Shown: positions 29,926 to 40,683 of the stretch, in pieces | How positions within the stretch are numbered: position 1 is the stretch's first letter | Layout: every line of letters begins with the position of its first letter | From: an archaeon | GTDB lineage: Archaea > Nanobdellota > Nanobdellia > Woesearchaeales > GW2011-AR9 | Direction of reading: 5' to 3' | Assembly: GCA_018670085.1 (NCBI GenBank) | Contig: JABHRS010000035.1 | Location: 1 to 64,000 of the forward strand | DNA length: 64,000 nucleotides | Position numbers and translations under genes: made by a program | The notes under the pieces: generated by a model | Seen by the model: the letters and a program-made list of their open reading frames with translations, nothing else | Told to the model about the DNA's origin: nothing | Database searches by the model: none

Positions 29926-30513
29926 CTAATCACAAAATGAATAGCCTGACCATCCTGCACTAACACATTCTAGTCCTAAATCAGCACAATCATATTCAGC
30001 TAAAACAGCAGCATCATTGATACAATCATACTCAATCAACAATCCTGTATCAAAATCACAACTTTCAACATTGTTACCAGTTGTCCCATTAGATAAACGC
30101 CAAACAACTTCTCCTGGCCATTCAGGGTAAAATCCACCATCAACATCGTAGCAGTATGGGTTCATTTCTTCTACTTCCTCTTCATCAACCAAATCTAGTC
30201 CATTAGCTATAATCCCTTCACCAAAAATTCCAGTAAAACTTCGATCGTCACTATTTCTAAAAGCAGGATTAAGCTCCACTTTATTTTTATCAAATTTATC
30301 AAAAGAATATATCGCCTCACCAGTTGAAAATCCTGTATCAGCCAAATTCAAAGAAGTGTAAGCACTAACTCCAAATAAAATCAACATTGTAAAAGTTGCA
30401 ATTAATAAAAAATTTCTAATAGTTTTCATTTTCCACCTCTTTACAACAATAACAGTTCTACAAGTTTTAAATCTATGCAATTCAATATATAAAAATAAAA
30501 TTAAAAAAACCAA
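29926..30513 (-). CDS. Secreted hypothetical protein
   Basis: Hydrophobic signal segment then Cys-containing C-terminus. Confidence 0.5.
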   Translation of the reverse strand: MVFLILFLYIELHRFKTCRTVIVVKRWKMKTIRNFLLIATFTMLILFGVSAYTSLNLADTGFSTGEAIYSFDKFDKNKVELNPAFRNSDDRSFTGIFGEGIIANGLDLVDEEEVEEMNPYCYDVDGGFYPEWPGEVVWRLSNGTTGNNVESCDFDTGLLIEYDCINDAAVLAEYDCADLGLECVSAGWSGYSFCD

Positions 30514-30517
30514 TTAC

Positions 30518-31228
30518 TTATTTATCAGCAAGGCCCCAAAGCAGATCAAAATATCCTTTAAACGCTTTAGCAACATCAGGTTGTTTGATTAAAATCGCAA
30601 CTGGATCATGTGGCAACCAAATAATAATCACACATCTGTTTCCATAGATATTTGTAGATACTATTGAATCATATTTCTTTGGCAAATATCTAACTTTTGA
30701 TAATTTGATAGTATCTTCTGCTTTTCTTTCACCATAGTACAGCAGATGTAAATTCATTTTAGCTGCAATTCTTTTTTTTGTATAGTGAGGTAGATAATAT
30801 TTGATAATTTCCCGAGCAACTGGGGATGCACCCATAATATACACATCCTTAGCAACTCTAATTTGATCTTCAAAAATACTTTTAATTCCCTGCTTACCTC
30901 TGAAAAATAAAGTTTCTTGTTTCCCTTTATCATGAGAAAACTTTGCATGTAGTTGTGGCAAGATTGAGTAGATCTCATCTCGTTTCTCATCAATTAAATC
31001 TTGTAAACGTTTAGGATCTTCTGCGATATAATAACGCAGCCCGTTTTCCACCATGTAAGCAACTAATCCTTTTTCAATTAATCTATCAAGCGCATCATAT
31101 ACAGAACGCCTATGAATTCCAGTTTTACGAGCAAGAACTCCTGCCTGTGATTTTGTGATGTCAAGTAGCATTAAGTAGATTTTTGCTTCAGTTCCAGTTA
31201 GTCCAACATGAATTAATTTTTCATACAT
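30518..31228 (-). CDS. TrmB-family transcriptional regulator
   Basis: MYEKLIHVGLTGTEAKIYLMLLDITKSQAGVLARKTGIHRRSVYDALDRLIEKGLVAY wHTH; start chosen at MYEKL. Confidence 0.88.
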   Translation of the reverse strand: MYEKLIHVGLTGTEAKIYLMLLDITKSQAGVLARKTGIHRRSVYDALDRLIEKGLVAYMVENGLRYYIAEDPKRLQDLIDEKRDEIYSILPQLHAKFSHDKGKQETLFFRGKQGIKSIFEDQIRVAKDVYIMGASPVAREIIKYYLPHYTKKRIAAKMNLHLLYYGERKAEDTIKLSKVRYLPKKYDSIVSTNIYGNRCVIIIWLPHDPVAILIKQPDVAKAFKGYFDLLWGLADK

Positions 31229-31294
31229 AAGAAGAATAAAACAAATAGAGAATAAAAAGCTTGTGGTGAGAAAATACACCTCATTTCCAAAAGT

Positions 31295-32041
31295 TTATCT
31301 CATTTCACTAAGTTTCACAGATTCAGCAGGCCGCAACTTTCCACGCATCATACATTTTTGTGCAACATCAATACCAACAGCTGTTAACGCAAATTTATTT
31401 CTTTGATTATTAATTGCAGTTCCTGCCCAAAGACTTCCCGTACTATTCGACATCATTTCATTTCTTGCCCAATCTGGATTCAAAACCGAAATACTAGTGT
31501 AATTAATTCCAAATTCCCTTTTCATTTTACCTAATATTCTTTGAGTATATCCAAACGCTGCCAATAATTTTCTTTCTTCAGCATTGCTTGTGACATAAAC
31601 TCCATCAGGCAATTCCTTGGATAGAATATTTCCATCAGCGCAGCGAACTTCCAAATGAGAAAACTTTCCTCTGCCCATTGCAAACCGAACGGCATCCAAC
31701 TGAACTACAGCAGTATAACTATCATCATTAAATTGTGCCAAATCTTCGAAATCAGAGCATGAATAAAAGCCTCTTTTTTTTAATTGATCAAAAACCTCAA
31801 CATCCCCATCATGCATATGCTGCAATAAAATATTTTTATTAAATCGAGTAATTTGCAGTTCAACTTCATCCTCTCTACCAAGAAAGTATCCTTGACCATC
31901 AGCAGTATAAAAGCAATCTCTAGCTAGATTCTCGTTCTGAATTCTCTCTATGAGTAATTCATCCGCGTGAAGCATTGTATAATCTTCAAATCTATTACTA
32001 TCCCTTAAATCGCCAAATACATTATCTAAAGCCATACACAC
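31295..32041 (-). CDS. Hypothetical protein
   Basis: 248-aa ORF. Confidence 0.5.
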   Translation of the reverse strand: MCMALDNVFGDLRDSNRFEDYTMLHADELLIERIQNENLARDCFYTADGQGYFLGREDEVELQITRFNKNILLQHMHDGDVEVFDQLKKRGFYSCSDFEDLAQFNDDSYTAVVQLDAVRFAMGRGKFSHLEVRCADGNILSKELPDGVYVTSNAEERKLLAAFGYTQRILGKMKREFGINYTSISVLNPDWARNEMMSNSTGSLWAGTAINNQRNKFALTAVGIDVAQKCMMRGKLRPAESVKLSEMR

Positions 32042-32189
32042 AAAATAACAAGCTCAGTTATAATAGTTACTATATTAACCACCATAAAGTTACATAAACA
32101 ATTATTTTCGTAATTTATCGACGACAAAATAAAAATAAAAAGGCTCAAAACAACAAAGAAATAAATATGTCAAGTACATTCCTTAAAAT

Positions 32190-32546
32190 ATGACGCACAT
32201 CAAACTTGCAGATTGCCAGGACGGATTTTTATACAGACTGAATTCTCGTAATCTAACAATTGGTATCTACCACCACGACAGCAAATCATTTGTAGGTCTT
32301 CGAACAAAATTCAAACATCAATTTATCGACACTGAAAATCACTATGATACTGGTGCACCATACGGTACAGCAAAACCAATTGAAGAATTAGAAAACGGTT
32401 CAAACAATCTAACAATTGATGATTATGTCAGAGGCACAAGTGATGAGAATCTTCTCGCATGGTTAAAAGAAAAACAAACACAATACCAAGTAAAAGGACA
32501 AGGGTTTTGTCGTGCACAAAATACAACAAAAACCAACAAACAATAA
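32190..32546 (+). CDS. Hypothetical protein
   Basis: 118-aa ORF. Confidence 0.45.
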   Translation: MTHIKLADCQDGFLYRLNSRNLTIGIYHHDSKSFVGLRTKFKHQFIDTENHYDTGAPYGTAKPIEELENGSNNLTIDDYVRGTSDENLLAWLKEKQTQYQVKGQGFCRAQNTTKTNKQ

Positions 32547-32598
32547 AATACTACTTGTCAATGATAAATTATTTAAATGGAACTAACAAAATTGGTTT

Positions 32599-33732
32599 AT
32601 GACTCATCAAGTAGAAATTGACAGTAGGCTTCGAGAGATAATTTATGATGCTTATCATCATAAATGTCAATACTGTACTGATGGTGAGGAGATCTCTTTA
32701 GATGATGCCCAAATAGATCATATAATTCCAAAAGCCATATCTGATTCTGATTTAGAAACTGCAATAACTTTAATGGATTGGACAAAATCAAAAACTGCAG
32801 ATAAATTTGATACTGATGAATTAAACAATGTTCTGAATTACACCTTAGCTTGTGCTTTTCATAATAGCAAAAAATCAAATGATTTAGTTGCACCTGGCGC
32901 ACTTGGGTACTTATTACTTAGAGCAAAGAAAAAAGCCCCTGAAATTCTTAAGGTGTATAATAAAAAACCAAAACTTAAAAGGAAAAAAAGAACAGCACAG
33001 AAACGCGGACCAAGTGCAGCAACAGTTTCAAAAAGAAAGTTTCAAGCTAGAGAAAAATTAATTGTACAATCTATTCTTGACTATGTGAATAAAGGCAAAG
33101 AAAATAAAACTGAACTTTTTAGAAGTAGATGGAAAAAAAGTCAATTCAATGGAATCACAAGAAATGTAGTTGAACTTCCATCAATTAATGGCAGATTCTA
33201 CAGTTTACTTTTCAATGCATCAGCTGATTATGGAAAAGAAAAAGTTAATTTAAAATTCAACCCATCCGAAGTAGTAGATTTTACAGAAGATCACATTATA
33301 AATTTCAGTCAGAGTATCCCGTTCTTAATTTTCAACGCGTACGGGTCAAGTTTATGTTGCCCAGCAAATGATGCACAAAGTATAACACTAGAAGAATTTT
33401 GTTTAGAGAATGGTTATTATCCCTCAAGAGTTCGTGCTCCAACAGCAGAAGAAATTACAGAGTATTCTAAAAAACATGATTTATCCAACACTGAAATCTT
33501 TCTAGATGGATTATCATCTTATGTTCAACATACAGTCAAAGAACAATTTCCAAATCATCAATCTATGGCCCAATATACTACAACCAGTGATGACATAAGA
33601 AGAGTCGAATTAAAAGTGTTTAAAGGAACAGACGAAGAATTCTTTACCGGCCATGGCGGCTTTCATCAGATAGATATTGACTATATAGCTCTACCAACTT
33701 CAATACTAGAAGGGATTAATTTAGAATTATAA
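32599..33732 (+). CDS. HNH endonuclease-domain protein
   Basis: KCQYCTDGEEISLDDAQIDHIIPKA…NYTLACAFHNSKKSN. Confidence 0.75.
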   Translation: MTHQVEIDSRLREIIYDAYHHKCQYCTDGEEISLDDAQIDHIIPKAISDSDLETAITLMDWTKSKTADKFDTDELNNVLNYTLACAFHNSKKSNDLVAPGALGYLLLRAKKKAPEILKVYNKKPKLKRKKRTAQKRGPSAATVSKRKFQAREKLIVQSILDYVNKGKENKTELFRSRWKKSQFNGITRNVVELPSINGRFYSLLFNASADYGKEKVNLKFNPSEVVDFTEDHIINFSQSIPFLIFNAYGSSLCCPANDAQSITLEEFCLENGYYPSRVRAPTAEEITEYSKKHDLSNTEIFLDGLSSYVQHTVKEQFPNHQSMAQYTTTSDDIRRVELKVFKGTDEEFFTGHGGFHQIDIDYIALPTSILEGINLEL

Positions 33733-33750
33733 GAAAAAAAAAGAAAAAAA

Positions 33751-34428
33751 TTACTCAGTTAATTCAGAATCCTCATCAGTAACTTCTTCAGTATCAACTT
33801 CTCCTTCGGAATCATCATCGTCAGATTCATCTTCCACTTCTTCAAGCTTCTCAGCATCAGTTTCTTCTACTGAATCTTCGTCCTCAGTTTCTTCATCAAC
33901 TTCAGACTCCTCTTCTTCTAATTCTTCAGATTCTTCCACTACCTCAACTTCTACATCACTATAAAATAAACTATACCATGGAGCATGCTCAGAAACAGCA
34001 CCTTCAGCATTCACATTAAATCTTTTAGTAGCTTTTCCATTAACAAAGCCAAAGAATTTCACATTTTCCTTTGCTTTAATTGTTATTTCACCAGTTTCTT
34101 CATCGACTTCTTCAACTTCAACATCTTCCATCCCAGATAATCTTGATTCATACTTCTCTTCAAATTTATCAAGATTAGACTGCAATTTTGCAAGCGCATT
34201 TTCGTTAGTCACATGTGTTAAAGCATTAGCAAGACCCTTCTGTACAGGCGCACCTTTACTTCCATCATCAACTTCCATAGCTTCATCTTCAACATCATCT
34301 GCTGCATTTCCAGCATCCGCTGATTTACCAGCATTTTCTGGCGCATTGCCAGCTGCCATTACTAAAGAACCTAACAATAACAAAGTACATAACATTACAC
34401 TAAAATATATTAAGAATTTTCTATTCAT
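33751..34428 (-). CDS. Secreted, highly acidic (Glu/Asp-rich C-terminus) hypothetical protein
   Basis: Signal peptide LLLLGSLVMAAGNAPENAGKS and E/D-rich low-complexity tail. Confidence 0.6.
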   Translation of the reverse strand: MNRKFLIYFSVMLCTLLLLGSLVMAAGNAPENAGKSADAGNAADDVEDEAMEVDDGSKGAPVQKGLANALTHVTNENALAKLQSNLDKFEEKYESRLSGMEDVEVEEVDEETGEITIKAKENVKFFGFVNGKATKRFNVNAEGAVSEHAPWYSLFYSDVEVEVVEESEELEEEESEVDEETEDEDSVEETDAEKLEEVEDESDDDDSEGEVDTEEVTDEDSELTE

Positions 34429-34494
34429 TATAAATCACCTAAGACCTAAAAAGAGATAATCATATAAAAAACTAACTTAATAAAGAAAAAAATA

Positions 34495-35715
34495 TTACTC
34501 ACTCTCACCAACAATCTTCTCAACCAGCTCCAAACTACTTAGCCTCTTTCGAATCAAAGTATCAACAGCCCCATCAACTAAAACTTCCGAAGGCATCGCT
34601 CGCATATTATACACAGAACCCATTGAATAACAATAAGCACCAGCAGTTTCTATTACTAAAATATCACCTTCACGAATTTCAGGCAACTCTCTATTCGATG
34701 CAAAACAATCACCACTCTCACAAATATTTCCAACAATATCGTAAGTCATTAGTTTCCCATCAGGGTTGGACAAATTTCGAATATGATGATACGCTGAATA
34801 AAACATCGGACGAATTAATTGTGCAAATCCAGAATTCACACCAGCTATTAATTTAGATCGATTTTGTTTAACTGTAGTCACTTCAACAAGCAACTTTCCT
34901 GATTCTGCTACCAAATATTTTCCAGGTTCAAAGTACATCTCTAACTCCCTACCAAATTTGGAACAAAAGTCAGTAAATAATTCAACAACTTCTTTTCCAA
35001 ATGTCTCATAATCTACTTGATTTTCATCAGGGTGATACACAACTTTAAATCCACCACCAAAGTCAACGAAATTCAAATGAGGAAATCGAGCAGGCGTAAT
35101 TATTCCCAAAATATTTTTCATTCCTTTTTGCATCTGCACAGTTTCTGGAATTCCAGAACCTGTATGCTCATGAATTCCGACTATCTTCAGTCCATGTTCA
35201 TTTGCAATTGCAACTACTTTCTCAACATTAGACAAAAGAATTCCAAATTTGGTAGCTTCTCCACCAGTTTTGATAAATTCATGACCACCAGCAACTACAT
35301 CCGGATTAAATCGAATACAAACTTCAGATCCAGGATACGCCTTAGCATATTTTTCAAGTCTTGATAGTGAACCAATATTAAACAAAACACCCAAACTTTG
35401 CACTTCGTGCATCTCAGCATCTGAAATTTTGTTTGCAGTAAATAAAATTCTTTCAGTACTAAACCCAGCTTTCAAAGCCATGTATACATCGCCTGGAGAA
35501 ACTGCATCTATTCTTGCAGCTTCTTTTTCAAGTAGTTTTAGAATATGCAAGTTATAATTAGCTTTCATTGCGTAATAAATTCTCAGTTTAGAATAAGGAA
35601 TAAATGAGTATAATTCATGATACCTTTTTTTGATCAATTCAGCTTCATAGCAATAAAGCGGTGTTTGGTATTTTTCTGTTAAGGAGATCAACTGTTTATC
35701 TGGTATTGTCATCAA
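34495..35715 (-). CDS. lysA: Diaminopimelate decarboxylase
   Basis: TPLYCYEAELIKKRY, YYAMKANYNLHILKLL, HEHTGSGI, VDFGGGFKV, FEPGKYLVA. Confidence 0.92.
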   Translation of the reverse strand: MMTIPDKQLISLTEKYQTPLYCYEAELIKKRYHELYSFIPYSKLRIYYAMKANYNLHILKLLEKEAARIDAVSPGDVYMALKAGFSTERILFTANKISDAEMHEVQSLGVLFNIGSLSRLEKYAKAYPGSEVCIRFNPDVVAGGHEFIKTGGEATKFGILLSNVEKVVAIANEHGLKIVGIHEHTGSGIPETVQMQKGMKNILGIITPARFPHLNFVDFGGGFKVVYHPDENQVDYETFGKEVVELFTDFCSKFGRELEMYFEPGKYLVAESGKLLVEVTTVKQNRSKLIAGVNSGFAQLIRPMFYSAYHHIRNLSNPDGKLMTYDIVGNICESGDCFASNRELPEIREGDILVIETAGAYCYSMGSVYNMRAMPSEVLVDGAVDTLIRKRLSSLELVEKIVGESE

Positions 35716-35816
35716 TTATTCAAAATCCAGCTAATATAAAAGCCTTATTCCTACATTCTCTAAAATAGGAGATTTAAGCACAAATCTTTAAAAATAACTA
35801 ACAAAAAAAGTAAACC

Positions 35817-37274
35817 ATGACACAACAAGTTCCACCTTGCATGCTCAAAATCGAAAACTATAGAAGAGGATTCGCTCATAAATATGGTGGAACTTCGGTT
35901 GTGACTAAAGACCAAGATTTAGAAATTATAGCAAGAACTGTTGAGCACTTCAAAAGAACACCTAGCGATGGCTACAGTTTTTTAATCACCAGTGGCCTAG
36001 GTAGTCTAGGTAATGGAAAAGCAATCTGGGAAAAAAAAATAACTGATCTAATGGTCCAAAGTGCTAGCACCAGATCATTTGACTTAGCTTGGGCAATTGC
36101 CAAAGGACGTGCCCAGAAAAACCTGTATGATCATGGCATCCCACAGATCCTTCTAAAAGATCAAATAGATGGCATCGAAAGCGACTTACGATCTGGAAAT
36201 ACAGACGAGCGAACTTTAGCTCATATGATGGGATTTGGTGAAATAGCTAAAGAAAATACCTTCATCACACTTGGCAAACATCTTCATCCTGAAATTAATT
36301 GGCATCGAATGCGGGTTCCATTACTTATTGCAAAAGAATTAGAATCAGGTCAAAGAACTAATCTTCCTATTTCACATCGAGAAACTTTAGAACACATCCG
36401 AAAATACGCTAGAATAGAAGAACTACAGGGAAAAATCACAGTCGGAGCTGGATTTACCGCAAACCTTTCAGATCAAAAAATAGGCAAACTAGCCACCACA
36501 TTTAGAGGCGGATCCGATGCCAGTTTAGCATATGCACTCGCAGCCCTTGACCTAGATGAAGGTGTAATCTTTAGTGACAGAGAAGGTATATACCCGGTTG
36601 ATCCCAGACTAATTCCTCGAAGTGTTCCATTAAAAGAATTAACTTATCGAGAAGCAAAATTATTTGCAGGACTTGGTGCGAGCATCATTCAGCAAGTCGC
36701 GATCGAACCTGCCAGAGAAAGAAAAAGTAGATTATTTGTTGGAATGAGTAACGGCAATGGAGCAAGTGGAACCCTAATTGGAGGACAACCAAGTTTTGAA
36801 AATTATGGAGTAAAAGCAATTGCAGTTGATAAGGGACACACATTTGTTTATGTTACTAACATGAATGAACAACCAGGTGAAGCTGCTAGAGTTCAAGCGA
36901 TTTTCGCAAGTAATGGCTACAACATCGCCCACGAGATTGATGGTGATGATTTTAGAGCATACGCAGTTAAACGAAAAGAAAATTTTCACCTCTTGCTAAA
37001 AGAACTTTCAGATCCAGGATACACAATTGTTACCAGAACTCCAATTGATCGGGTTGTTCTAGTTGGAGAAGGCATGGAACTTGTTGAACAACATCGAACT
37101 GGAGCTTCAGCTCGGCAAATATTATCTTCAACTTTAGATGATTTAGGTATCAGACCAATTGCTTACCTTGATGCTAGATACTCATGTAGTAAATCAGTTT
37201 TTGTTGAGGGAAAAGATCGGCAAATCTTGTTAGAACGTTTAGCTGATAATTTTGGCTTTTATGATAGAAATTAA
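35817..37274 (+). CDS. lysC: Aspartate kinase with C-terminal ACT region
   Basis: HKYGGTSV, TTFRGGSDASLAYALAALDLDEGVIFSDREGIYPVDPR. Confidence 0.9.
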   Translation: MTQQVPPCMLKIENYRRGFAHKYGGTSVVTKDQDLEIIARTVEHFKRTPSDGYSFLITSGLGSLGNGKAIWEKKITDLMVQSASTRSFDLAWAIAKGRAQKNLYDHGIPQILLKDQIDGIESDLRSGNTDERTLAHMMGFGEIAKENTFITLGKHLHPEINWHRMRVPLLIAKELESGQRTNLPISHRETLEHIRKYARIEELQGKITVGAGFTANLSDQKIGKLATTFRGGSDASLAYALAALDLDEGVIFSDREGIYPVDPRLIPRSVPLKELTYREAKLFAGLGASIIQQVAIEPARERKSRLFVGMSNGNGASGTLIGGQPSFENYGVKAIAVDKGHTFVYVTNMNEQPGEAARVQAIFASNGYNIAHEIDGDDFRAYAVKRKENFHLLLKELSDPGYTIVTRTPIDRVVLVGEGMELVEQHRTGASARQILSSTLDDLGIRPIAYLDARYSCSKSVFVEGKDRQILLERLADNFGFYDRN

Positions 37275-37312
37275 AATCAAGATAAAACAAAATAAATAAA
37301 AAAGAAAAAATT

Positions 37313-37954
37313 CTACTCAACACTACAAGTTTCATCATAACTTTCAACAGTCATTTGAAAAGAAACACTTGCTAAATCTGGATGTTTAATTGTGCCGGAC
37401 TCATCGCCAACATTCAAAATAACAACCTTCTCTTCTTTAACTACACCCAAGTTTTTCATAATCAATTCAATTGCAACTGGTGTAGCATCATCGCCAAGAC
37501 AATAATCAGCGCTTGATAATAATTTCCACTCCAATGCTCCAGCTGAAGTATAACTTCCTTGACCACGAGATAAAGTAAGTTCTTCACCATCACTAGTTGA
37601 TATTAGTACATTGTTAAAATTACATTTCTTTTCACAATCTCCAGTAGTATCATAAATATCAGTAACTTTTCCACATTCACTTTCAATGCAATGTTCGTTC
37701 CATTCACATTCATCCGAAGATTTACAGGTATTTGCTAAAACCCCCACAATTTCTTCTTCAAGTTCCTCTTCCAACTCAGTTTGCTCAGAGTCAACATCTA
37801 CTTGATCATCATCCAAACTAGCACCAGAATCCACATTCTTTGAAAGTAATCCTTCAATGAAACCAGGTTCATCTTCAGTTCCGCATGAAACTAGAAATAA
37901 AAGCATTAAACTTGAAATTAAAATAAATCCAATAAATTTTTTGTATTCTACCAT
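37313..37954 (-). CDS. Putative lipoprotein
   Basis: LMLLFLVSCGTEDEPG lipobox-like segment; Cys-rich middle. Confidence 0.6.
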   Translation of the reverse strand: MVEYKKFIGFILISSLMLLFLVSCGTEDEPGFIEGLLSKNVDSGASLDDDQVDVDSEQTELEEELEEEIVGVLANTCKSSDECEWNEHCIESECGKVTDIYDTTGDCEKKCNFNNVLISTSDGEELTLSRGQGSYTSAGALEWKLLSSADYCLGDDATPVAIELIMKNLGVVKEEKVVILNVGDESGTIKHPDLASVSFQMTVESYDETCSVE

Positions 37955-38005
37955 CCTGGTAAAAAAAGAATAATTAATGTATATAAATTTTACTTTAAAT
38001 CCAAA

Positions 38006-38476
38006 CTACAACTCAACCATATAACGAAAACCCTCATATCTAGAACCAAGCGAACTACCAAGTGCAGCTGCAGTAAACCTTTCATCTTCACCAATACTTT
38101 CATCTTTTAGAATTTCCAAAATGTAAACATCCACTCCCTCATATTTATCAACATACCCCTTAACATTTGCATCAATAAACATCAGCGGATTAACAGACAT
38201 AGGCAGCAAAACAGATTCACAAAGTTTTTGATATTGCGCTTCTTGATTTCTCCTATCATCCAGACTTATTAAGATGTTACGACTTCTTACTGGAACTTCA
38301 ACACCCATTGGAAAATAATGCACAACAGAATAGGGCATTCTATAATCATCGCTCTTAGATAGTATTTCTCCAGTAATGTTTACCACTTGCCCTTCAAATA
38401 TTGGAAATAATCCATTATGATATCTAACTCCAGATTTTTCTCTTAATTTATCAACAAGTGATTTCTTTTTTCCCAT
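38006..38476 (-). CDS. Hypothetical protein
   Basis: 156-aa ORF. Confidence 0.5.
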   Translation of the reverse strand: MGKKKSLVDKLREKSGVRYHNGLFPIFEGQVVNITGEILSKSDDYRMPYSVVHYFPMGVEVPVRSRNILISLDDRRNQEAQYQKLCESVLLPMSVNPLMFIDANVKGYVDKYEGVDVYILEILKDESIGEDERFTAAALGSSLGSRYEGFRYMVEL

Positions 38477-38611
38477 CTTTTTTCCTCTGAAAATTTCTAA
38501 TCAGTTTATAATTTAACAAATATTTTTTTTAATCAAGATATTGTTAATATTATAATTTATTAAATTAATGCAACCCAAACATTCAAAAAGCTAAAAGAAC
38601 TTCTTTTCAAT

Positions 38612-39676
38612 ATGAAATATGCAAAACAAATTCTCCTAATTATAATCATCACCCTCAGTATCTTAACAATTAGTTGTTCAACTGAACTAATCGAATCAAT
38701 TACAACAGACAACAGTGAATATAATCAAGACAACTCAGAAAAATTTCATTTTTTAGATGAAAAAGAACGTGATGACGAAACAAAAGCTTGGCATGCAAAC
38801 ATTAACATCGCAATCAGTAATGATGGAGTCAGCTTCACTGAACAAGGTTTATTCGTTGAACACGCAGGCGTTGCTAACCTAATTAAAACAAATGATAACA
38901 AATTAATTGCCTTCTACCAATATTTTGATCCATACAATGTTGATATCTTCGATAAAATGGCCTATCAAATTTCCTCAGATAATGGCGCAACATGGACTGA
39001 CAAAGAGATTGTTATTTTGGAAGGTTTCCCAACTAAACCAAAACTTGGCGGCGCAAATCCTGTTGATCCAACTTTAGTTCAACTAGAAGATGACAGTTTT
39101 CGCTTATATTTTACCTATCATGCAAAAGGATATGACTATGCATTTTTCACTGGAGCAAGTTCAGAAACTATTGATGGAACATTTGTATACGAAGGTCCTT
39201 TCTTAGTTAACGAAGACGCGATGATGCTTGACCCTGCTGTAGTATTGTTTCAAGATATTTGGCATCACTACACTTGGTCTGAAGAAACCGATGATGATGG
39301 CAACAATATCAACATTCATTCAACTTCAGTTGATGGAATAACTTTCACCAGGCAAGATGACATTCATTTAGCAATGAATTTTTTAGGTCAAGCAATAGAA
39401 ATAGAAGAGAAACTTTATTTTTATGGAACTGGTATGCAAAGTCCAATTGCGGTTTCAAGTGATGGATTTGAATGGGAAATCTTTGAAGAGATTGGAATTC
39501 CAGCTGCCGACCCTGGTATCGTAGAACTTGATGACGGAACATTTCTAATGGTTTATACTAGTATGAATATCCAAACAAATCAAAACAATGATAATTTGGA
39601 TCCATTGAATCAAGGAATTGAACGTATGGAACCTGGCAGAAACAAAGACGGTAGTTTGAAACCACCATTAGAATAA
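38612..39676 (+). CDS. Putative secreted beta-propeller (glycosidase/sialidase-like) lipoprotein
   Basis: ILTISCSTE lipobox-like; SSDNGATWTDKEI, repeated SxDGxxF/W segments. Confidence 0.65.
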   Translation: MKYAKQILLIIIITLSILTISCSTELIESITTDNSEYNQDNSEKFHFLDEKERDDETKAWHANINIAISNDGVSFTEQGLFVEHAGVANLIKTNDNKLIAFYQYFDPYNVDIFDKMAYQISSDNGATWTDKEIVILEGFPTKPKLGGANPVDPTLVQLEDDSFRLYFTYHAKGYDYAFFTGASSETIDGTFVYEGPFLVNEDAMMLDPAVVLFQDIWHHYTWSEETDDDGNNINIHSTSVDGITFTRQDDIHLAMNFLGQAIEIEEKLYFYGTGMQSPIAVSSDGFEWEIFEEIGIPAADPGIVELDDGTFLMVYTSMNIQTNQNNDNLDPLNQGIERMEPGRNKDGSLKPPLE

Positions 39677-39790
39677 ACTCAAATATCATTCTTTTTTCTT
39701 CTCCAACACTGTGGTGAACAACTAGCCCACACTTTCTTTTATACCATTTAGTCTCCAAGTAGAATAAGAAAAACATTACGGAGAATAAAA

Positions 39791-40666
39791 ATGGTAAAAA
39801 TATTAACAAAAGTTCCTTTCAAATCTGGAGTAAATTTTAGAGTGATTGGAGACGTATTTGAAGCAGGAGCAAATTATAAAATTGGAGATTTAACTATTCC
39901 AAAAAGATGGGTATCTACTTTACAAGATCGTCTTAAAACTGAAGATGTCAAAGATCTTCCATTAAAAGAAGCATTAGAATCAAAGGAGTTATACCTTAGA
40001 GGTAAACTTCAAGGCGATACTGGTATAGATTGGTTTGGCTTAGTTACCAAAGAATTTCAAGAATTACCTTTAGGAGTTTTAGAAGATGCAGCGAGTAAGT
40101 TTGCAAGTGGTCCTGCGTCAGTTAGATATTTGGCAAGCAGAGAAAGGTTTGTTTTAGAACATAAAGTTGCTGAATCAAAAACTGGCGCTGGAATTTACTT
40201 AAGTATCGATTCCGGGGACTTTGGTGTTTACGGTGGAAATGGTCAAATGGCTGTCCGAACTGCTCTTACAAGTTACGATTCATTTACCGGTCCAATTTTG
40301 TCTACACATTCATTAAATGGAAACAATCAAAGAACAATTCACAAGTTTACTGCAGATTCAATTGATTCTGCAATCGAAGCAACTCTTGAAGGGATCGATT
40401 CTTTTAGTGAAGGAATTGAAATAGCTAAAGCAACTAGTTATCATCCAACTGCGGTTCAAGATTATGTCCAGAATTTAATCTCAGTGAATCGGGTTCCAAA
40501 AGGCATCAGAAAACATTTAGCTCCAATTGATAAAGTAATTTCAGCCTACGATTTAGCAACTACTATTGCAAGTGTTGGAAATGCCTACGCTGAATCAACT
40601 AGTCTTAGAATGCAGCAACTTGGTGGAGAGATTATTGCGAATGCGAGAGTTATTCCTTATAGTTAA
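39791..40666 (+). CDS. Hypothetical protein
   Basis: 291-aa ORF. Confidence 0.55.
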   Translation: MVKILTKVPFKSGVNFRVIGDVFEAGANYKIGDLTIPKRWVSTLQDRLKTEDVKDLPLKEALESKELYLRGKLQGDTGIDWFGLVTKEFQELPLGVLEDAASKFASGPASVRYLASRERFVLEHKVAESKTGAGIYLSIDSGDFGVYGGNGQMAVRTALTSYDSFTGPILSTHSLNGNNQRTIHKFTADSIDSAIEATLEGIDSFSEGIEIAKATSYHPTAVQDYVQNLISVNRVPKGIRKHLAPIDKVISAYDLATTIASVGNAYAESTSLRMQQLGGEIIANARVIPYS

Positions 40667-40683
40667 TCATTTACCTAAACAGC

